Assembly: GCA_934045075.1 (NCBI GenBank)
Contig: OW203726.1
Span: forward strand, 6,656,860 to 6,720,859
Source of the DNA: Yponomeuta sedellus
Taxonomy: Eukaryota; Arthropoda; Insecta; Lepidoptera; Yponomeutidae
Direction: 5' to 3'
DNA: 64,000 nucleotides
The notes beneath the pieces were generated by a model. That model ran no database searches, was not told where the DNA came from, and worked only from the letters and a program-made list of their open reading frames with translations. Of the stretch, positions 1 through 10,830 are shown one piece after another. Position 1 is the first letter of the stretch, and each line of letters opens with the position of its first letter. Made by a program: the position numbers and the translations under genes.

Positions 1-189
1 GCGCAGCGGTAACACAACTGCATACCATGCAGGGGGTCCCGGGTTCGGACCCAGGCTGGAGACAAAAAAGAAACCCAGATCTTGGATGTTTACATGTTTG
101 TGATGTCGTTGTTTCTGGTTCCCACGACACAGGCTATCCTAGTGTGGGGCCAGAAGCAATATATGTGCCTGTAAGTAAATGTTATGTTA
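1..189 (+). repeat. SINE family A (tRNA-headed), 5' end cut by window
   Basis: A tRNA-like head with a box-B motif is followed by a body (dacap motif: cttggatgtttacatg, then gatgtcgttgtttctgg) and a tail of TTATG units. Sister copies lie at 2016-2256 (-), 37965-38150 (+), 44085-44240 (+) and 44895-45050 (-), which shows it is a dispersed repeat and not a tRNA gene. The head is interrupted by the window edge and somewhat diverged. Confidence 0.85.
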
Positions 190-258
190 GTCATGTTCTG
201 TATCTGACTGTAGCCAGACCATATTTTAATTCTTAAGTTCTGATGACTTTCAATGCAG

Positions 259-401
259 ATTCACACATGTACACTTACAACAATTCTGGCCAGCTGTGTT
301 GTGCTCAGTGTGACAGAGTATTCAAAACGAAATTCGATTTTGCTAGGCATATTAACTGCGGAGGGGCTGTTCTGAATTGCACCGAACAGAAACCGCTATA
401 A
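259..401 (+). CDS. Probable terminal exon with one C2HC zinc finger (BTB-ZF/lola-like alternative C-terminus)
   Basis: A splice acceptor (AG at 257-258, preceded by gactttcaatgc) opens a frame entered in phase 1: the two bases AT complete an upstream codon, then 46 codons run to TAA at 399-401. Residues 13-33 contain Cys-Ala-Gln-Cys, then 12 residues, His, 2 residues, Cys, then Gly-Gly. The finger core reads CAQCDRVFKTKFDFARH, with the aromatic and hydrophobic spacing of a C2H2/C2HC finger and the R-H contact end. Single C2HC fingers on short final exons are known from lola, where many alternative 3' exons are joined to a common BTB exon. The upstream exons are outside the window, so the gene is unproven; a stray finger exon of another BTB-ZF gene or a pseudo-exon are alternatives. 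A SINE A copy lies 70 bp upstream in the presumed intron. Candidate poly(A) signals lie far downstream (about 905 and 1250). Confidence 0.5.
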
Positions 402-2015
402 AAAGCTGACTGCCAACCTCCAGTAATCCAGTAAGAGAGGCACTTTAAAGGAGAAGAATTCTATCTATTCTATTTTGTTCTGTTCTGTTAGACATAAGCA
501 TCTTTACAGCTACGCCAACCCAGTCGATCCCTTGCCAATCTCGTCCATTGCTTTCCAACGGCTCTTTAGTACCTAATATAATGTATTGTCATGGACCCAT
601 CGGGGCGGTAGTCTATCTATCGTTTACAGAACCTCGGCCAACAGTTACCTTATTGAAACTCAAAGCTGAAGCTATAGGTATATTTCTGTCTTACCTATTC
701 CAAAGTCCCGGCTTCCGGACCGCCTCTAACTCAAACAGTGAAACGCTATACCCGGGACGACACCTTTATTTGATTTAATGCTACAGTTTTTTATTGGTGA
801 AAGCATTGGGTCCTGGGAAAATTGGTTTTTAAATTCGAAGTTCCGAGTTTAAACATACCACTTTGGTCCTTTAGAAATACAAATTATAAAAACAAAATGT
901 TTATTTAATAAAACTTGTTATTTTCACAATTAGTATATTATGTGGAGAAGAAGCTAACAAATAAACTCCATATTCTATTCAAAAAAAGTTTAAAAGTAAC
1001 ATACATTTCAACTTAAAAATTATTACTCGTCATATTGTTGAACACTATGAGCAATGTTTAAAACCAGACATAAATAATATTTTAAATAATTCTTGTTGTT
1101 GTAATAAGTCATACAGAACTACATACATGAATAATACGAGTATATGCTTTCTGTTGGCGACAGACCTTTTTTATTGTTTATTTTGACTTTTATTTTTAAA
1201 TTTAGTTTCTGTCTACTAGTATTAATTGTCTTGTGAAAATATTATGATCGAATAAACACGGAATTATAAAAAGAAATATATTTTTATTAAAAAATAGAAG
1301 GGTAGGGCACCATACGGTGCTTAACACTTTCTGAATTTTCTTTTAAAACGTGTGTCCATTAGAATGAATTAATTAATGAACGAAAATTCTTTATTGCACT
1401 GAAAAAAAATTGTACAAAGGTGAGCTTAATACTAGATAGTATTTTCTTCCAGCTAACCCTCGTTGATCCGTCCATTAGATACATCCAATTAACGAAAAGT
1501 GGAGGGTATTCACTATTTTACAAAATTAATTAATTCTCATACGTTTCAGATCATATTTCATTATGAATTGAAAAATGTTGTGTCATGTTTCAATTTCGAC
1601 CAAAAAAAACACGCACATTTCTGAAGTACACAATAACAATAATAGTAATAGAGAATTAAATGTTCGCCATAGGTGATGTTCTCATCGGAATAATCGGACT
1701 GTTTATGGTGGGTCTATCAAAATGGCATGTGTGTGGCTTAAAGCAGAGAGCTTTCGACACGCATATGTCGTCTTTTGTCTATTGCTGCGTCATCTGCTTG
1801 TGTTCGAAATTCAAAATTGTCTTCTTTTGTTTTCATGGTAACTAGTGTTTTGTTATAATATACTACTATAGATAAATGCAGAACTTGCGTCTCGCTTAGA
1901 TAGAAGCTTTTTTACGGTAGAAGACATGTAGAAACATAAGGCAAGGTAAAGAATAAAACCATAAAAATATTTTCATTTATTCAATGAATTGAAGAGTTTT
2001 TTTTTCTTATAAGGA
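402..2015. other. Unique AT-rich sequence, no gene seen
   Basis: This stretch would be 3' UTR or intergenic if the zinc-finger exon is real. It holds scattered AATAAA-type hexamers and no repeat family shared with the rest of the window. A 61-codon frame at 1660-1845 shows no coding character. Confidence 0.5.
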
Positions 2016-2256
2016 TGCAGATAACATAACATAACATTTACATACAGGCACATACATTGCTTCTGGCCAAACACTAGAATACCCTGTGTCGTGGGAACCA
2101 GAAACAACGACATCACAAACATGTAAACATCCAAGACCTGTGTTTTTTTTTCAGCTGGGGATTCGAACCTGCCGGGTTCGAATCCCCAGCCGGGATTCGA
2201 ACCCGGGACCTCTTGCATGGTAGGCAGATGCGCTACCGCTACGCCACAGAGGTCGT
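2016..2256 (-). repeat. SINE family A copy with an internal 16-bp palindrome
   Basis: The tail (TTATG units, read as cataacataac) is at the left and the tRNA-like head at the right, ending in the complement of gacctctgtggcg. The box-B region is duplicated as a fold-back: 2154-2169 is the exact inverse of 2175-2190 with a 5-nt loop. Other A copies lack this insertion. Confidence 0.9.
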
Positions 2257-3145
2257 CGTGGCATTTTTAAATGTTTTTAGATGGATGAAAACATTTAAAC
2301 GTTATTTTATCATTAATTTATCTTTTAACGTGTCTTCTCCTATTCTATTTAAAAAAAAATGCCAGTTCTTCATTAACTGAGTACATAATGAATTATTTTA
2401 ATATGATATAAAAATAAACTAAATCATATGGGGCAAATACAATAAATAAATATAGTACCTATTTTGTAATTGAAACAGTCGTACATATTTCTGTAAGATA
2501 TAATAATATCTTGTCATAATCTTTGGCTTTATAAATGAGCAAATTTCCATATCATACGTTCGTACTATACAAACTACCGAGAATTTCAAGTTTGCCGCAT
2601 ACAAAATGAGACATGAGGTGAACCAACCGCACACATTTCAACAATCCATCAATTCGTTATGAAATAGCTTGCATTAATTTGTGACAGCTCGAAAAGTCCG
2701 CCATGTTGAAACTGGAGCAGCTGGTCCCTTAGAGGTTGTTGACCTCTTTTTTATGCCCGACCCAGGTATAAAACTTTGTTCTATGGGTCTCTGGTAACTT
2801 CAAGTTTGAACTTCATCACGATGGGAATATTTTTAAGTAGAGAATTTTCGGGGGCTCTTTGTGATATTACGGCGCGTTAAATCTAGCAGAAACAAATGCA
2901 TGACTGAGTAAGGTATCTAAGAAGATTTGGCTCCATGTTTTGGTTTTGTTTCATCAAATAACCCGTCAGCGTGATATAGGTTCAGGTACCTACCATGTAC
3001 GGGGCTTTGAAAATATCCGGTAAAACTTACGGTCATTTTACACAATTCACTATTGGAAAAAATTCCTTAATATTACGTGACTTTTCTGCATCACCTTGAT
3101 ATTAATATTACTTGACTTCTGTTCGAACCGCCACCGTAACATTTA
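2257..3145. other. Unique AT-rich sequence, nothing recognised
   Basis: No repeat, RNA gene or credible exon is seen. A 71-codon frame on the minus strand at 2419-2634 is AT-rich and lacks coding features. Confidence 0.5.
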
Positions 3146-3281
3146 TCACATCACATCACACTAAACATTATAAAGGCGAAAGTTTGTGTGTATATTTGTT
3201 ACTTCTTCAAGTCTAAACGGCTGGAGCGATTGTACATAGGAAAATCGATAAACCGCGGGTAACACCGCGGGGCACAGCTAG
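3146..3281 (+). mobile_element. Small non-autonomous Helitron
   Basis: It starts TCACATCACATCACAC, the common arthropod Helitron 5' end, followed by attataaaggcgaaag. It ends with a GC stem (CCGCGG at 3253-3258 and 3265-3270, 6-nt loop), 11 nt further to CTAG at 3278-3281, and a T outside. TC start, subterminal hairpin and CTAG before T are the Helitron signature. A related 5' part lies at 59480-59640. Confidence 0.85.
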
Positions 3282-3282
3282 T

Positions 3283-4239
3283 ACTACTATAATATTAGCA
3301 AATGCAACACAAAGTTACTTTACAAAAGAAACACAAGAAGCAAGCATGAAAAATACAATCGCAATCAAAAATCCACGTAACAACTACACCCCTAACCTAT
3401 GTACAAGTATACACATACATACACAACTCACTACATACGGCGCGTGCGCGCAGCGTGTGGATGTAACTCCCGCGCAGCTGCCGGCAGGTAACGCCGACCT
3501 ATCAGGAAGTACCATATGTCCGTCCGCAGTAGGTTTTTTCTCATACACCGACAGCTGTGCTGGATACCGACGATGGATTTATAGAATTGTTCCATTATAT
3601 GCGGGATTAATTGCGGTAAATGACTGAAGGAGTCTCTTCGCGACAGCCGTGCCTTCAGGCCAGGCATTCCTGAAGCGTCGCAAGCAAGATGACCTCCTTG
3701 GTTCCCGAAGCGGTCACTGCACCAACGGTTGTAGCACCCGTAATTTTGGCGCAAATTTGGCCAACTTGCGTTACAATTGAGCGCGTTTCTTTAAAAGGAG
3801 ATTATGAAATAACACTTCTTTTTTACCGCCAGATAAGGGAAGCAGAAACAGATATAAAAGCACATTTGTAAAAGCTATAGCAATATATAGTGTGAATACA
3901 TAAAACAAATTAAGATTTAAAAAACGAATTTATTGAATTGTTTCGAATTGGCGGTCTTACCATTAAAAGGAAACTCTTTCAGGCAACTTTAGGATGGATA
4001 GAACTGAAAGATAAAGAGATTAGTTGGGTAGGTGTAATAAAACTTATTGGAATAATAGGTATTTAGATACACTAACATACAGATAATATTCTGCTTGATT
4101 AATCGTCCAATGAATGTAAAAGAATACATAAAATGCATGTTACGAGTATGTTAGTTTGAGTAACTCGTCTAAGTTTCGTATTATTGTAATCATGCACATG
4201 TTTACACATGTTTTGGAGATTAGTCTGGATCTTACATAT
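3283..4239. other. Unique sequence with a GC-richer core (3430-3790)
   Basis: Overlapping open frames exist on both strands at 3430-3790 (93 and 107 codons), but neither has a recognisable domain, and splice-site support is absent. The core could be an old exon or a regulatory block. The rest is AT-rich and featureless. Confidence 0.35.
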
Positions 4240-4352
4240 TAATTAATTTAAAAATCTATTTAGAGGCTAAAAATTTCACCCATGCCGGGATTCGAACCCG
4301 CAACCTCTGGCTATCCATGCCAGCGCTCTACCAATTGCTCAATTGGTAGAGC
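4240..4352 (-). repeat. SINE family B fragment ending in a snap-back
   Basis: The family B end (aaatctatttagaggctaaa) is followed by the complement of the tRNA-like head. The copy is intact to the D-arm and then turns back on itself: 4325-4337 is inverted at 4340-4352 with a 2-nt spacer. Sister copies read through this point. Confidence 0.85.
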
Positions 4353-4599
4353 ACAATATTGAAATAAAATATTGAAAGCATTAGAGTACTTTAAAATATA
4401 CATAGGTATAATTGATTAAAACAATTAAACTTACCCTAAAACACATTAAATACCAATTTGTATTTTGTATATATATAACAAATTCGTCACGACAGGTATT
4501 GTTTGAAATTTAAAAATGAGAAAAAACATTTCCAAAAGCGAGCTTATCTCTAAAAGAAATATCTTCCAGCAAACTAGAGAGTCGGAGAGGTGGTAAAAT

Positions 4600-4812
4600 A
4601 CGGGGCTTACCAGCTGCCGTCGGTAGATGGCAGTCGTTAAGCCAAGTCAGAGAGGGCGGCTAGAAAACTTCTGACAGTGAAAGCGGCCACTAGTATTGCA
4701 AGCCTTCACCAATCCGGATTTGGCCCCCGTGATGGGGTATGGCCTATACCTTCCTCGGGGCAGAGACCCGTGCCCCTCGGTGGGGGCATAATGGGCTGAT
4801 GATGAGGAATTA
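4600..4812 (+). repeat. Repeat family E, subfamily 2 (3' part)
   Basis: It contains the E core (gatggcagtcgttaagcc, cttctgacagt, ccggatttggcccccgtg) and ends with gtgcccctcggtggggg followed by GATGATGA repeats. Copies at 56855-57205, 60655-60855 and 62130-62430 share the subfamily differences. Confidence 0.8.
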
Positions 4813-4837
4813 TTGATACTAAAGGAACGCTTGTCAG

Positions 4838-4898
4838 GTTTTGTGTTCCTTATCTTTTTTTTTATATATTACGCGAGCGAAGAGTCGAGCACAGCTAG
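4838..4898 (+). mobile_element. Helitron 3'-end fragment
   Basis: Short element end reading acgcgagcgaagagtcgagc then acagCTAG with T following. The weak stem and CTAG/T terminus match non-autonomous Helitron tails; the 5' end is not identifiable. Confidence 0.45.
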
Positions 4899-4944
4899 TT
4901 TCCGAGTAATCAAGAAAACACGGCTGCAAAACAGTTTCTTTTCA

Positions 4945-5135
4945 ACTGGATAAATTGTCCTGGTCCTAAACTAGGATACCCTGTGCTATGGTAACCAGGC
5001 AAGGACATCACAAACATGGAAATACACCTAGACTGAGGCCATTTGTATGGTGGCAACCTGAGGCAATCGAACCTACTACCTTGAGCATGATAATCAAACA
5101 TGATACCGCTACACCAATGACAGAGTAAGTAAGTT
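4945..5135 (-). repeat. SINE family J copy (diverged)
   Basis: Same body as the copy at 17672-17885 (caaggacatcacaaacatgg, the complement of ccatgtttgtgatatccttg), with a degraded tRNA-like head near 5060-5130. Confidence 0.7.
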
Positions 5136-5289
5136 TCTTGCTTAGTTTGTTTCCGTCGGGTAGTTTTCACCGGGTTGTCGGCTGTTAAGGCGATTAATCT
5201 GGTTGCTTGTTAAAAAGTTGTTAGAACGAGGCTAAAGGGCAGTTTTCAGGATATTTATAAAGTTAATGTTGACAGTTCTATAATTAAAC

Positions 5290-5690
5290 AACACCACCTA
5301 AAATTCGCTCGTGACCAAGTCGAACCGAGTGAAGCGTTCGTCGCCTAGTCGAACCGAGTGATTGGAATCAATCAATTGAGTTAAGCAACTACAGGCGCGG
5401 TCGGGTGCAGGATGGGTGACCGTTCCGTGACTACCGCTAGTGGCATATTTTTCGAGCGCTTCCGTGCTTCGCAAGGCACGTTAAGCCGTTGGTGCCGGCT
5501 GTCATGTAATGGCAGTCGTCTTGATAACTTCTGACAGGAAGGCCCGCCACTATCTTACAATCGTCCACCAATTCGGACTTGGCCCCGTAGTATGCCCTAA
5601 TAGGAGTATGCCCTAACCTTCCTGTGATGCAGAAAGAGACCCGTGCCCCAGCTGTGGGGACATGCAAGTGTTGATAACGACCTAAAATGT
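5290..5690 (+). repeat. Repeat family E, near full-length, with 5S-rRNA-like head
   Basis: Positions 5364-5422 read like the 3' half of 5S rRNA (gagttaagcaac, ggcgcggtc, gcaggatgggtgaccg). The E body follows: tgcttcgcaaggcacgttaa, catgtaatggcagtcg, ttctgacag, cggacttggcccc, ccccagctgtggggac. Inverted and truncated relatives at 12840-13195, 23165-23670, 36185-36385, 50280-50590, 51895-52115 and 58540-58700 show it is a mobile repeat of about 350 bp. A 3' simple tail rather than terminal inverted repeats suggests a SINE. Confidence 0.8.
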
Positions 5691-7200
5691 ACCATTTGAC
5701 TCTAAATGCAACTTCGGTGCTTTCCAGACTGTTCTTAACAGTGTACTTTGTTTGTTACAGGTAAGTCCACGATAATGCATTTATTACAGAATCACACAAT
5801 CCCTCAACATCGATGGCGACCAACATAACGTATGTATGTAACCTATATTAAGAGATATCCGCCTTATTGAACAACTAAAACATACCTATATCACTCAATA
5901 TTACAGTAGAGACCAAAGTATAAAAATATCAACTTACGTTATTCAAGAGAACAATCACCAACTTTAGAACGTATACCTTCTACCCTTAAAGTTGCGTAGA
6001 CACGATCAGTTTGAACAGCTTGGACGAAGTAGCTTTGTCAACTTAGATTAATGACTAAAACTTATGTGTTTACCAAATTTCACTTCGGTCAACGAGCGAC
6101 ACATATCTAAGTTATTCACTTTATTTTACGGCGAGATGAGACAGTTTTTGCACTTGACGCCATTTTGTATTTTGCGCTTACAACAAGGAGACATAAAAAA
6201 GGTAAGCATGGTGTAAATTCAATTTTATTAGACGCCATCTTCCAAGTTTGATATGTGTTGCCATAATAAAAAAATAGAGTCCAAACAGCTGCCAAATCTA
6301 CTTATTACCAAGCAGAGATTGATGGTATTAACGCGTCTTTAATAGGTACCAAAATCTCCGTTTAAAACTTGAAGCAGTATAGAAATATAACGACAATTTC
6401 AAGCAAGACCTACATATTCGATTTAATACTAAATTCAAAACGAATGCTTATCTGTCATCGAGTTAAAACATTGATCTCACACCGAAATTCAAAAGGTTGA
6501 ATGAGTCATCGACAGGGGTGCAAGAGGTGAGCGGGAGGAAGTGGGAGGCGTAAGCAGGGCGGGAGGGGGTGAAGCGCCGCTTGCATTTTCCTCGGGAAAA
6601 GCGACGTTGCCATTTCTTTAATTACGATTCGACCGCACGACTTTACTTCTTTTCTCCACTGTAATTAGGTCCGATTTCGCGTTCTGATTAGTTCTCCATT
6701 TGAAATTGGAACTAGTAGTATTTACTCGCCGTCCGTAGGTTTATTATTCGAAGGCAAGGTTTCAAAATATGTCTTGGGATTTCTCATTTCTGCAAGCTTG
6801 TACTGGCCAGGTGCAATCTTAAAGTTTAAATTAGCAAATAATTTATCGTGCATTGTGCCGGGAGCACATCAAAATCGTACCTTTTGTATTGCGCAATAGC
6901 GAATGCGCTACGCGTTGACACAAAGGGATCTCTACCTGGCGAGGTATAAAAGGTTTTTTGCAAAAGAATAAACTTTGCGGAACAATGCGATTTTGGTCCG
7001 CGGAGACAGTTACCTCAGCTGTCAAACTCTATGTTTAGTTTCTCTAAAATTGGATAAAAATTTAGTTCTGAGCCTTCTTTTATTGAGGGAGTCTGTGAAT
7101 ATATTTTTACTGAAACTTTTATAGAATAACGTACTAGGTACAAAATGGCTGTAAAAAAATTATAAACCTATAAAATGCGGTAAAAAGCAGAAAATTAATT
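5691..7200. other. Unique sequence; GC-rich block at 6500-6720
   Basis: No gene or repeat is recognised. The block at 6500-6720 has G-rich runs (gggcgggagggggtg), the motif GCGACGTTGCCA and two TAATTA-type homeodomain cores. It may be regulatory DNA; this is inference only. Confidence 0.35.
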
Positions 7201-7214
7201 CGACGTTAACGACA

Positions 7215-7420
7215 ATGATCAAAAACTCGCTCGTGCCGCGTAAAAAAACAAAAGGAAACGCTCTACAAAGTGGTGCGCAAGAGCAAAAAGCAAGATGGCG
7301 GGTGTCCGTCGGCCATGCCACTTCCGGTGGTGGCGTCCGGCCGAAACCCGACTCCTGCGCAGCCTGCATAGCCTTTACCAATCGATTTGCACCGGACCTG
7401 CGTGAACATTTTGCTTTTTT
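7215..7420. promoter_or_regulatory. CpG-rich block with YY1/Pho-like and ETS-like sites
   Basis: The segment contains AAGATGGCGGG near 7291 (YY1/Pho-type) and CCACTTCCGGTGG near 7318 (ETS-type core) within a locally CpG-rich stretch. Such site pairs are typical of TATA-less promoters in animals. No confident transcript follows: the ATG inside the first site opens only 36 codons on the plus strand. Confidence 0.25.
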
Positions 7421-7424
7421 TAGG

Positions 7425-8044
7425 TCTTACATGTTCATATGTTCAACTAACAACAAATTTGTAAAACAAACAACTATGTGTATAAATAGAATATCTACAA
7501 ATAAAATAAATAAACTGGTATGATGAGCCACAAAAAAAAATCATCTATAAAAGCCGATTTTTTTCGATGTTTGTTACGTGTCATGAAGGTCTTATGAGGT
7601 ACCAAAAATACCGCATTGTAACTACGATTAACTGTTGACAGCACAGCTGCTTAACTCACCTATGTATTACTATGGGCGTGTTAGGAACGATAATGTAGTA
7701 GTCGATAAAAACAAACCATGTCGAATAGGACGATAGATAAGTAACCAAAACAACAGATAATATTTCAGGTATTTTTCTTAAAATTCTTCGCGGGCCTACT
7801 AATCCTACTAGGAAACAAACTGGAATTTAGCATTTGAATCAAATCTGAATTTGAATTCAAAACTTCAACTTCAATATGACCTTGCGGCTATCTTAATATA
7901 TTCCGCATGACAAAATGACATCTATTCCAGGGCTACTCAACCGGAAATAATTTATTCTCTACATCGAAAATATCGCTAGCACTCTACATTTTAAGTGTTT
8001 AAATGGGAGGAAATGTATACTATTGTTCCATTTCCATATAGTAG
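7425..8044. other. Unique AT-rich sequence, nothing recognised
   Basis: No exon, repeat or RNA gene is supported in this interval. Confidence 0.5.
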
Positions 8045-8200
8045 CTACCTATATCTAATATATCAATAAAAAATCTCGTGTGACGGTGTTTGTTATTGAA
8101 CTGCTGTGAAACGGCTTCACTTCACAACGGATATTTATTAATATTTTGTATATATTTGGTAGATCTTAGATACGTCGTAGGCGTCATAATGTGACAACAG
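8045..8200 (+). mobile_element. Helitron-like fragment
   Basis: The text aaaaaatctcgtgtgacgg, then gaaacggcttcac and tatatttggt with cgtcgtaggcg, matches the element at 15150-15296, which ends in CTAG followed by T. This copy lacks the 3' terminus. Confidence 0.4.
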
Positions 8201-8309
8201 CATTTGCTGAGTCAGATAGTATTTTATTTTAATAGCTTTTTTATTCTATTTCATATTATTAGTAACCTATCTATGATAAGTCTAAGAGAGGCTGTAGTAA
8301 CATTAGATT

Positions 8310-8640
8310 AATGTTTTCGTGCGGGTGGTGCGGGTCAGAACGCTTGTGTCACATTGAAGAGATCGTGAGTTCGAATCTCGGCACCGAATGCTTTGTTTTC
8401 TAAGTTACGTACTTACATTTGTGAATTTACAGTAGATTGCTACTGTAAATTTGCCAATGCTAAGTGGTAAAGCAAAAGGCAGTCAAGTGTATTGAGGGTT
8501 TCCTCACGATATTTTGCTTCTCAATGCCGGTGTTCACGTACCTCAGCGCTTCAAATTGCCAATCTCTCTCTCTCTCTCTCTGTGAGAGAAGGCCTGTGCC
8601 ACGCAGTGGGACATATATAAACTGCATTATAATAAAATGA
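8310..8640 (+). repeat. SINE family C copy with an inverted middle
   Basis: The tRNA-like head (gagttcgaatctcgg) and the tail (ctgtgagagaaggcctgtgc, gcagtgggac) are in plus orientation, but the middle (gggtttcctcacgat) is reversed relative to other C copies. The switch is at a palindrome: 8424-8435 is inverted at 8440-8451 with loop ATTG. A CT microsatellite lies at 8566-8581. Confidence 0.85.
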
Positions 8641-9147
8641 TAAAGGACTTCAATAACACTGTTTATTTTAAAACTGTAAATTACAGGGTTAAAATTGTAG
8701 AAAACTTCGATGAAATACAGAATAAACGTTAAAAGATAATTTGCAAGGAGGTCAATCGACGAGTCAAGGCTGAGCCGCTTTGGGACGTTTATAGGAAAAA
8801 GGATATGAGATATAAAAATAAATAAATGGAGCCATTTGAGTCAATTCTTTCTTTATTTCAATACTACGAAAACGGTTGATCGAATTTTAAGTATGATATG
8901 ATATGATAAATTATTTATTTACACTTCCACACACATCCATAAAAGTACAAAAACAAACAGCATAAGCAGAGTAGACACAATTACACAACAATAATAATAA
9001 ATCTTACATTCCAACATGCAAGGATGCAAGGTACGGCATGTACCTACATCATAACGAAAGATATATAAGAAAGACATCATTTCTGTGGGTGGGTGTGGCA
9101 AGTGCAAAATGGTACTGACTCAGCATGTGCTGAAGAAGCGAGGCACT

Positions 9148-9203
9148 CCAGCGCTGGTATTATGCCAGTACCATCCAGCGCTGGTAATATGCCAGTACCA
9201 TTA
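9148..9203. repeat. Tandem duplication, 2 x 27 bp
   Basis: Two adjacent units beginning ccagcgctggt and ending gccagtaccat differ at one position. Each unit also contains the self-complementary CCAGCGCTGG. Confidence 0.8.
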
Positions 9204-9369
9204 AGTAAAATTATTAGTATTTATATAATATTATTTATACAATAAAAGTACATTTCCCTTCTTAGTTTAGTCTCGTTTTGAAGTTTTCTTGTTAGGAATG
9301 TTCGAGACACAATGAATTTGTTTCGATGTTTAGTTTGTAAATTTGTATCAGCATTACATGTTACTAACA

Positions 9370-9910
9370 GTGAAGAAAAACATCGTGAGGAAATCGGATT
9401 ATATTGTTTTTTCATTTTTCTCTCCGTAAGAACCATCCCCGAACTTCAAGGAATATTCTAAAAAAAGTAGTCAGCGAAATCGGTTCAACTGCTCTCGAGA
9501 TTTGCGCTTACCAACACATTCAGGATTCATTTTTATATTATAGGAGACTAGCTGACCCAGCGAACTTTGTACCGCCTAACAGTCGATTTTTTAATTTTTT
9601 TATTTTTCTTTCCGTAAGAACCATCCTCGTACTTCAAGGAATATTCTAAAAAAAGAATTAGTGAAATCGGTTCAACTGCTCTCGAGATTTGCGCTTACCA
9701 ACACATTCAGCGATTAATTTTTATATTATAGACTAGCTGACCCAGCGAACTTCGTACCGCCTGCTATCGACTCTTTAATTTTTTTTCTCTCCGTAAAAAC
9801 CATCCTCGTACTTCAAGGCATATTTAAAAAAAAAATTAGCGAAATCGGTTCAGCTGCTCTTGAGATTTGCACTTACCAACACATTCGGCGATTCATTTTT
9901 ATATTATAGA
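9370..9910 (-). mobile_element. Helitron family G (Lep1/MINE-like), array of three units
   Basis: Three head-to-tail units, in complement, each carry ctgacccagcgaac (the complement of the gggtcagCTAG end), aagaaccatcctcgtac-type text, gcgaaatcggttca and the terminal ttttatattata. Unit length is about 180 bp. The first unit (9370-9540) is diverged and begins next to a SINE C fragment (gtgaagaaaaacatcgtgag). Confidence 0.85.
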
Positions 9911-10620
9911 TTGCACGGAAAGTGTGACTTATTGAATTACAAAATAAACTAGGTGTCCATTTTAAAACCTAGATGATTTTGGAGAAAAAATGGAACAAAA
10001 AACTCCAATATAGGCTTCCATTATAGGCCTTCTCTCCTCCCGAAAATAGGCTGAGAAAAAAAGGTTTCGCAAGAAGTTCACGTTTTACCTACCTATATGT
10101 ATTGTTTTAGCTCGAGCGGTCAGTTTAGCAAATAAATGACACACTACGGAACGCCACAGGCTCCCCTACAAAAGCGTTGGTCATTAAAAAAAGAGACAGC
10201 TGACACCCATCTCCCTCGCACCCACGATGACACTTCCGAGAACCGTTTGTGCTTTTGAAGTATTAAAATCCCCTACACACTATACCGTTAGTCTACTACT
10301 ACTCAATTTGTGAGGGTTTTTTTTCGTGTAGTATCTGTCTCGCGCAACTCCCCTAACTCGACGCGGATAATATGCGAGCGCGTCTAAAATGTGCCAATAA
10401 CATGTCAAGAGACTGTTCATCCTGAGAATAATATCTTTACGTAGTAGGAAATAAATAAAACGAATGACTTTTATATTCTTAGCATGAGAGAATCTGTGTG
10501 GTGACAACCGGGTGATGAATTTTATGTAATCATTTCGGTTGGAACTAGTTATTGAGACCTGAGATTTTCCGCACTTAGCCTCATAGTTTGGCCATTGTAT
10601 GTAGCAAGCGCTGAGGTATG
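9911..10620. other. Unique sequence, nothing recognised
   Basis: The 118-codon minus-strand frame at 10280-10636 overlaps the start of a SINE C copy and shows no domain or splice support. Confidence 0.45.
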
Positions 10621-10621
10621 T

Positions 10622-10830
10622 TAACACTTTAAGCAATAGGGTTTCCTCACGATGTTTTTCTTTCGGTTAGCGAGTGAGTATTGCTAGTATAAGTTCACAA
10701 ATGTACATAACTTAGAAAACAAAGTCATTGGTAGATGCCGGTATTCGAACTCACGACCTTCCGATTGAGAAGCCGGGCTACTTACAGGCTACTACGGGCT
10801 TCAACCGCTACCACGACGTTTCGATGAGAA
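10622..10830 (-). repeat. SINE family C copy, head half
   Basis: From right to left it has the tRNA-like head (ggtattcgaactcacgacct on this strand), then gtcattgg, acaaatgtacat, gcgagtgag and gtttcctcacgatg. It lacks the 3' tail seen in full copies. Confidence 0.85.

Noticed and set aside
9370..9910. CRISPR-like array of regular repeats
   Set aside because: Units are contiguous 180-bp Helitron copies with no spacers, in a eukaryotic genome.
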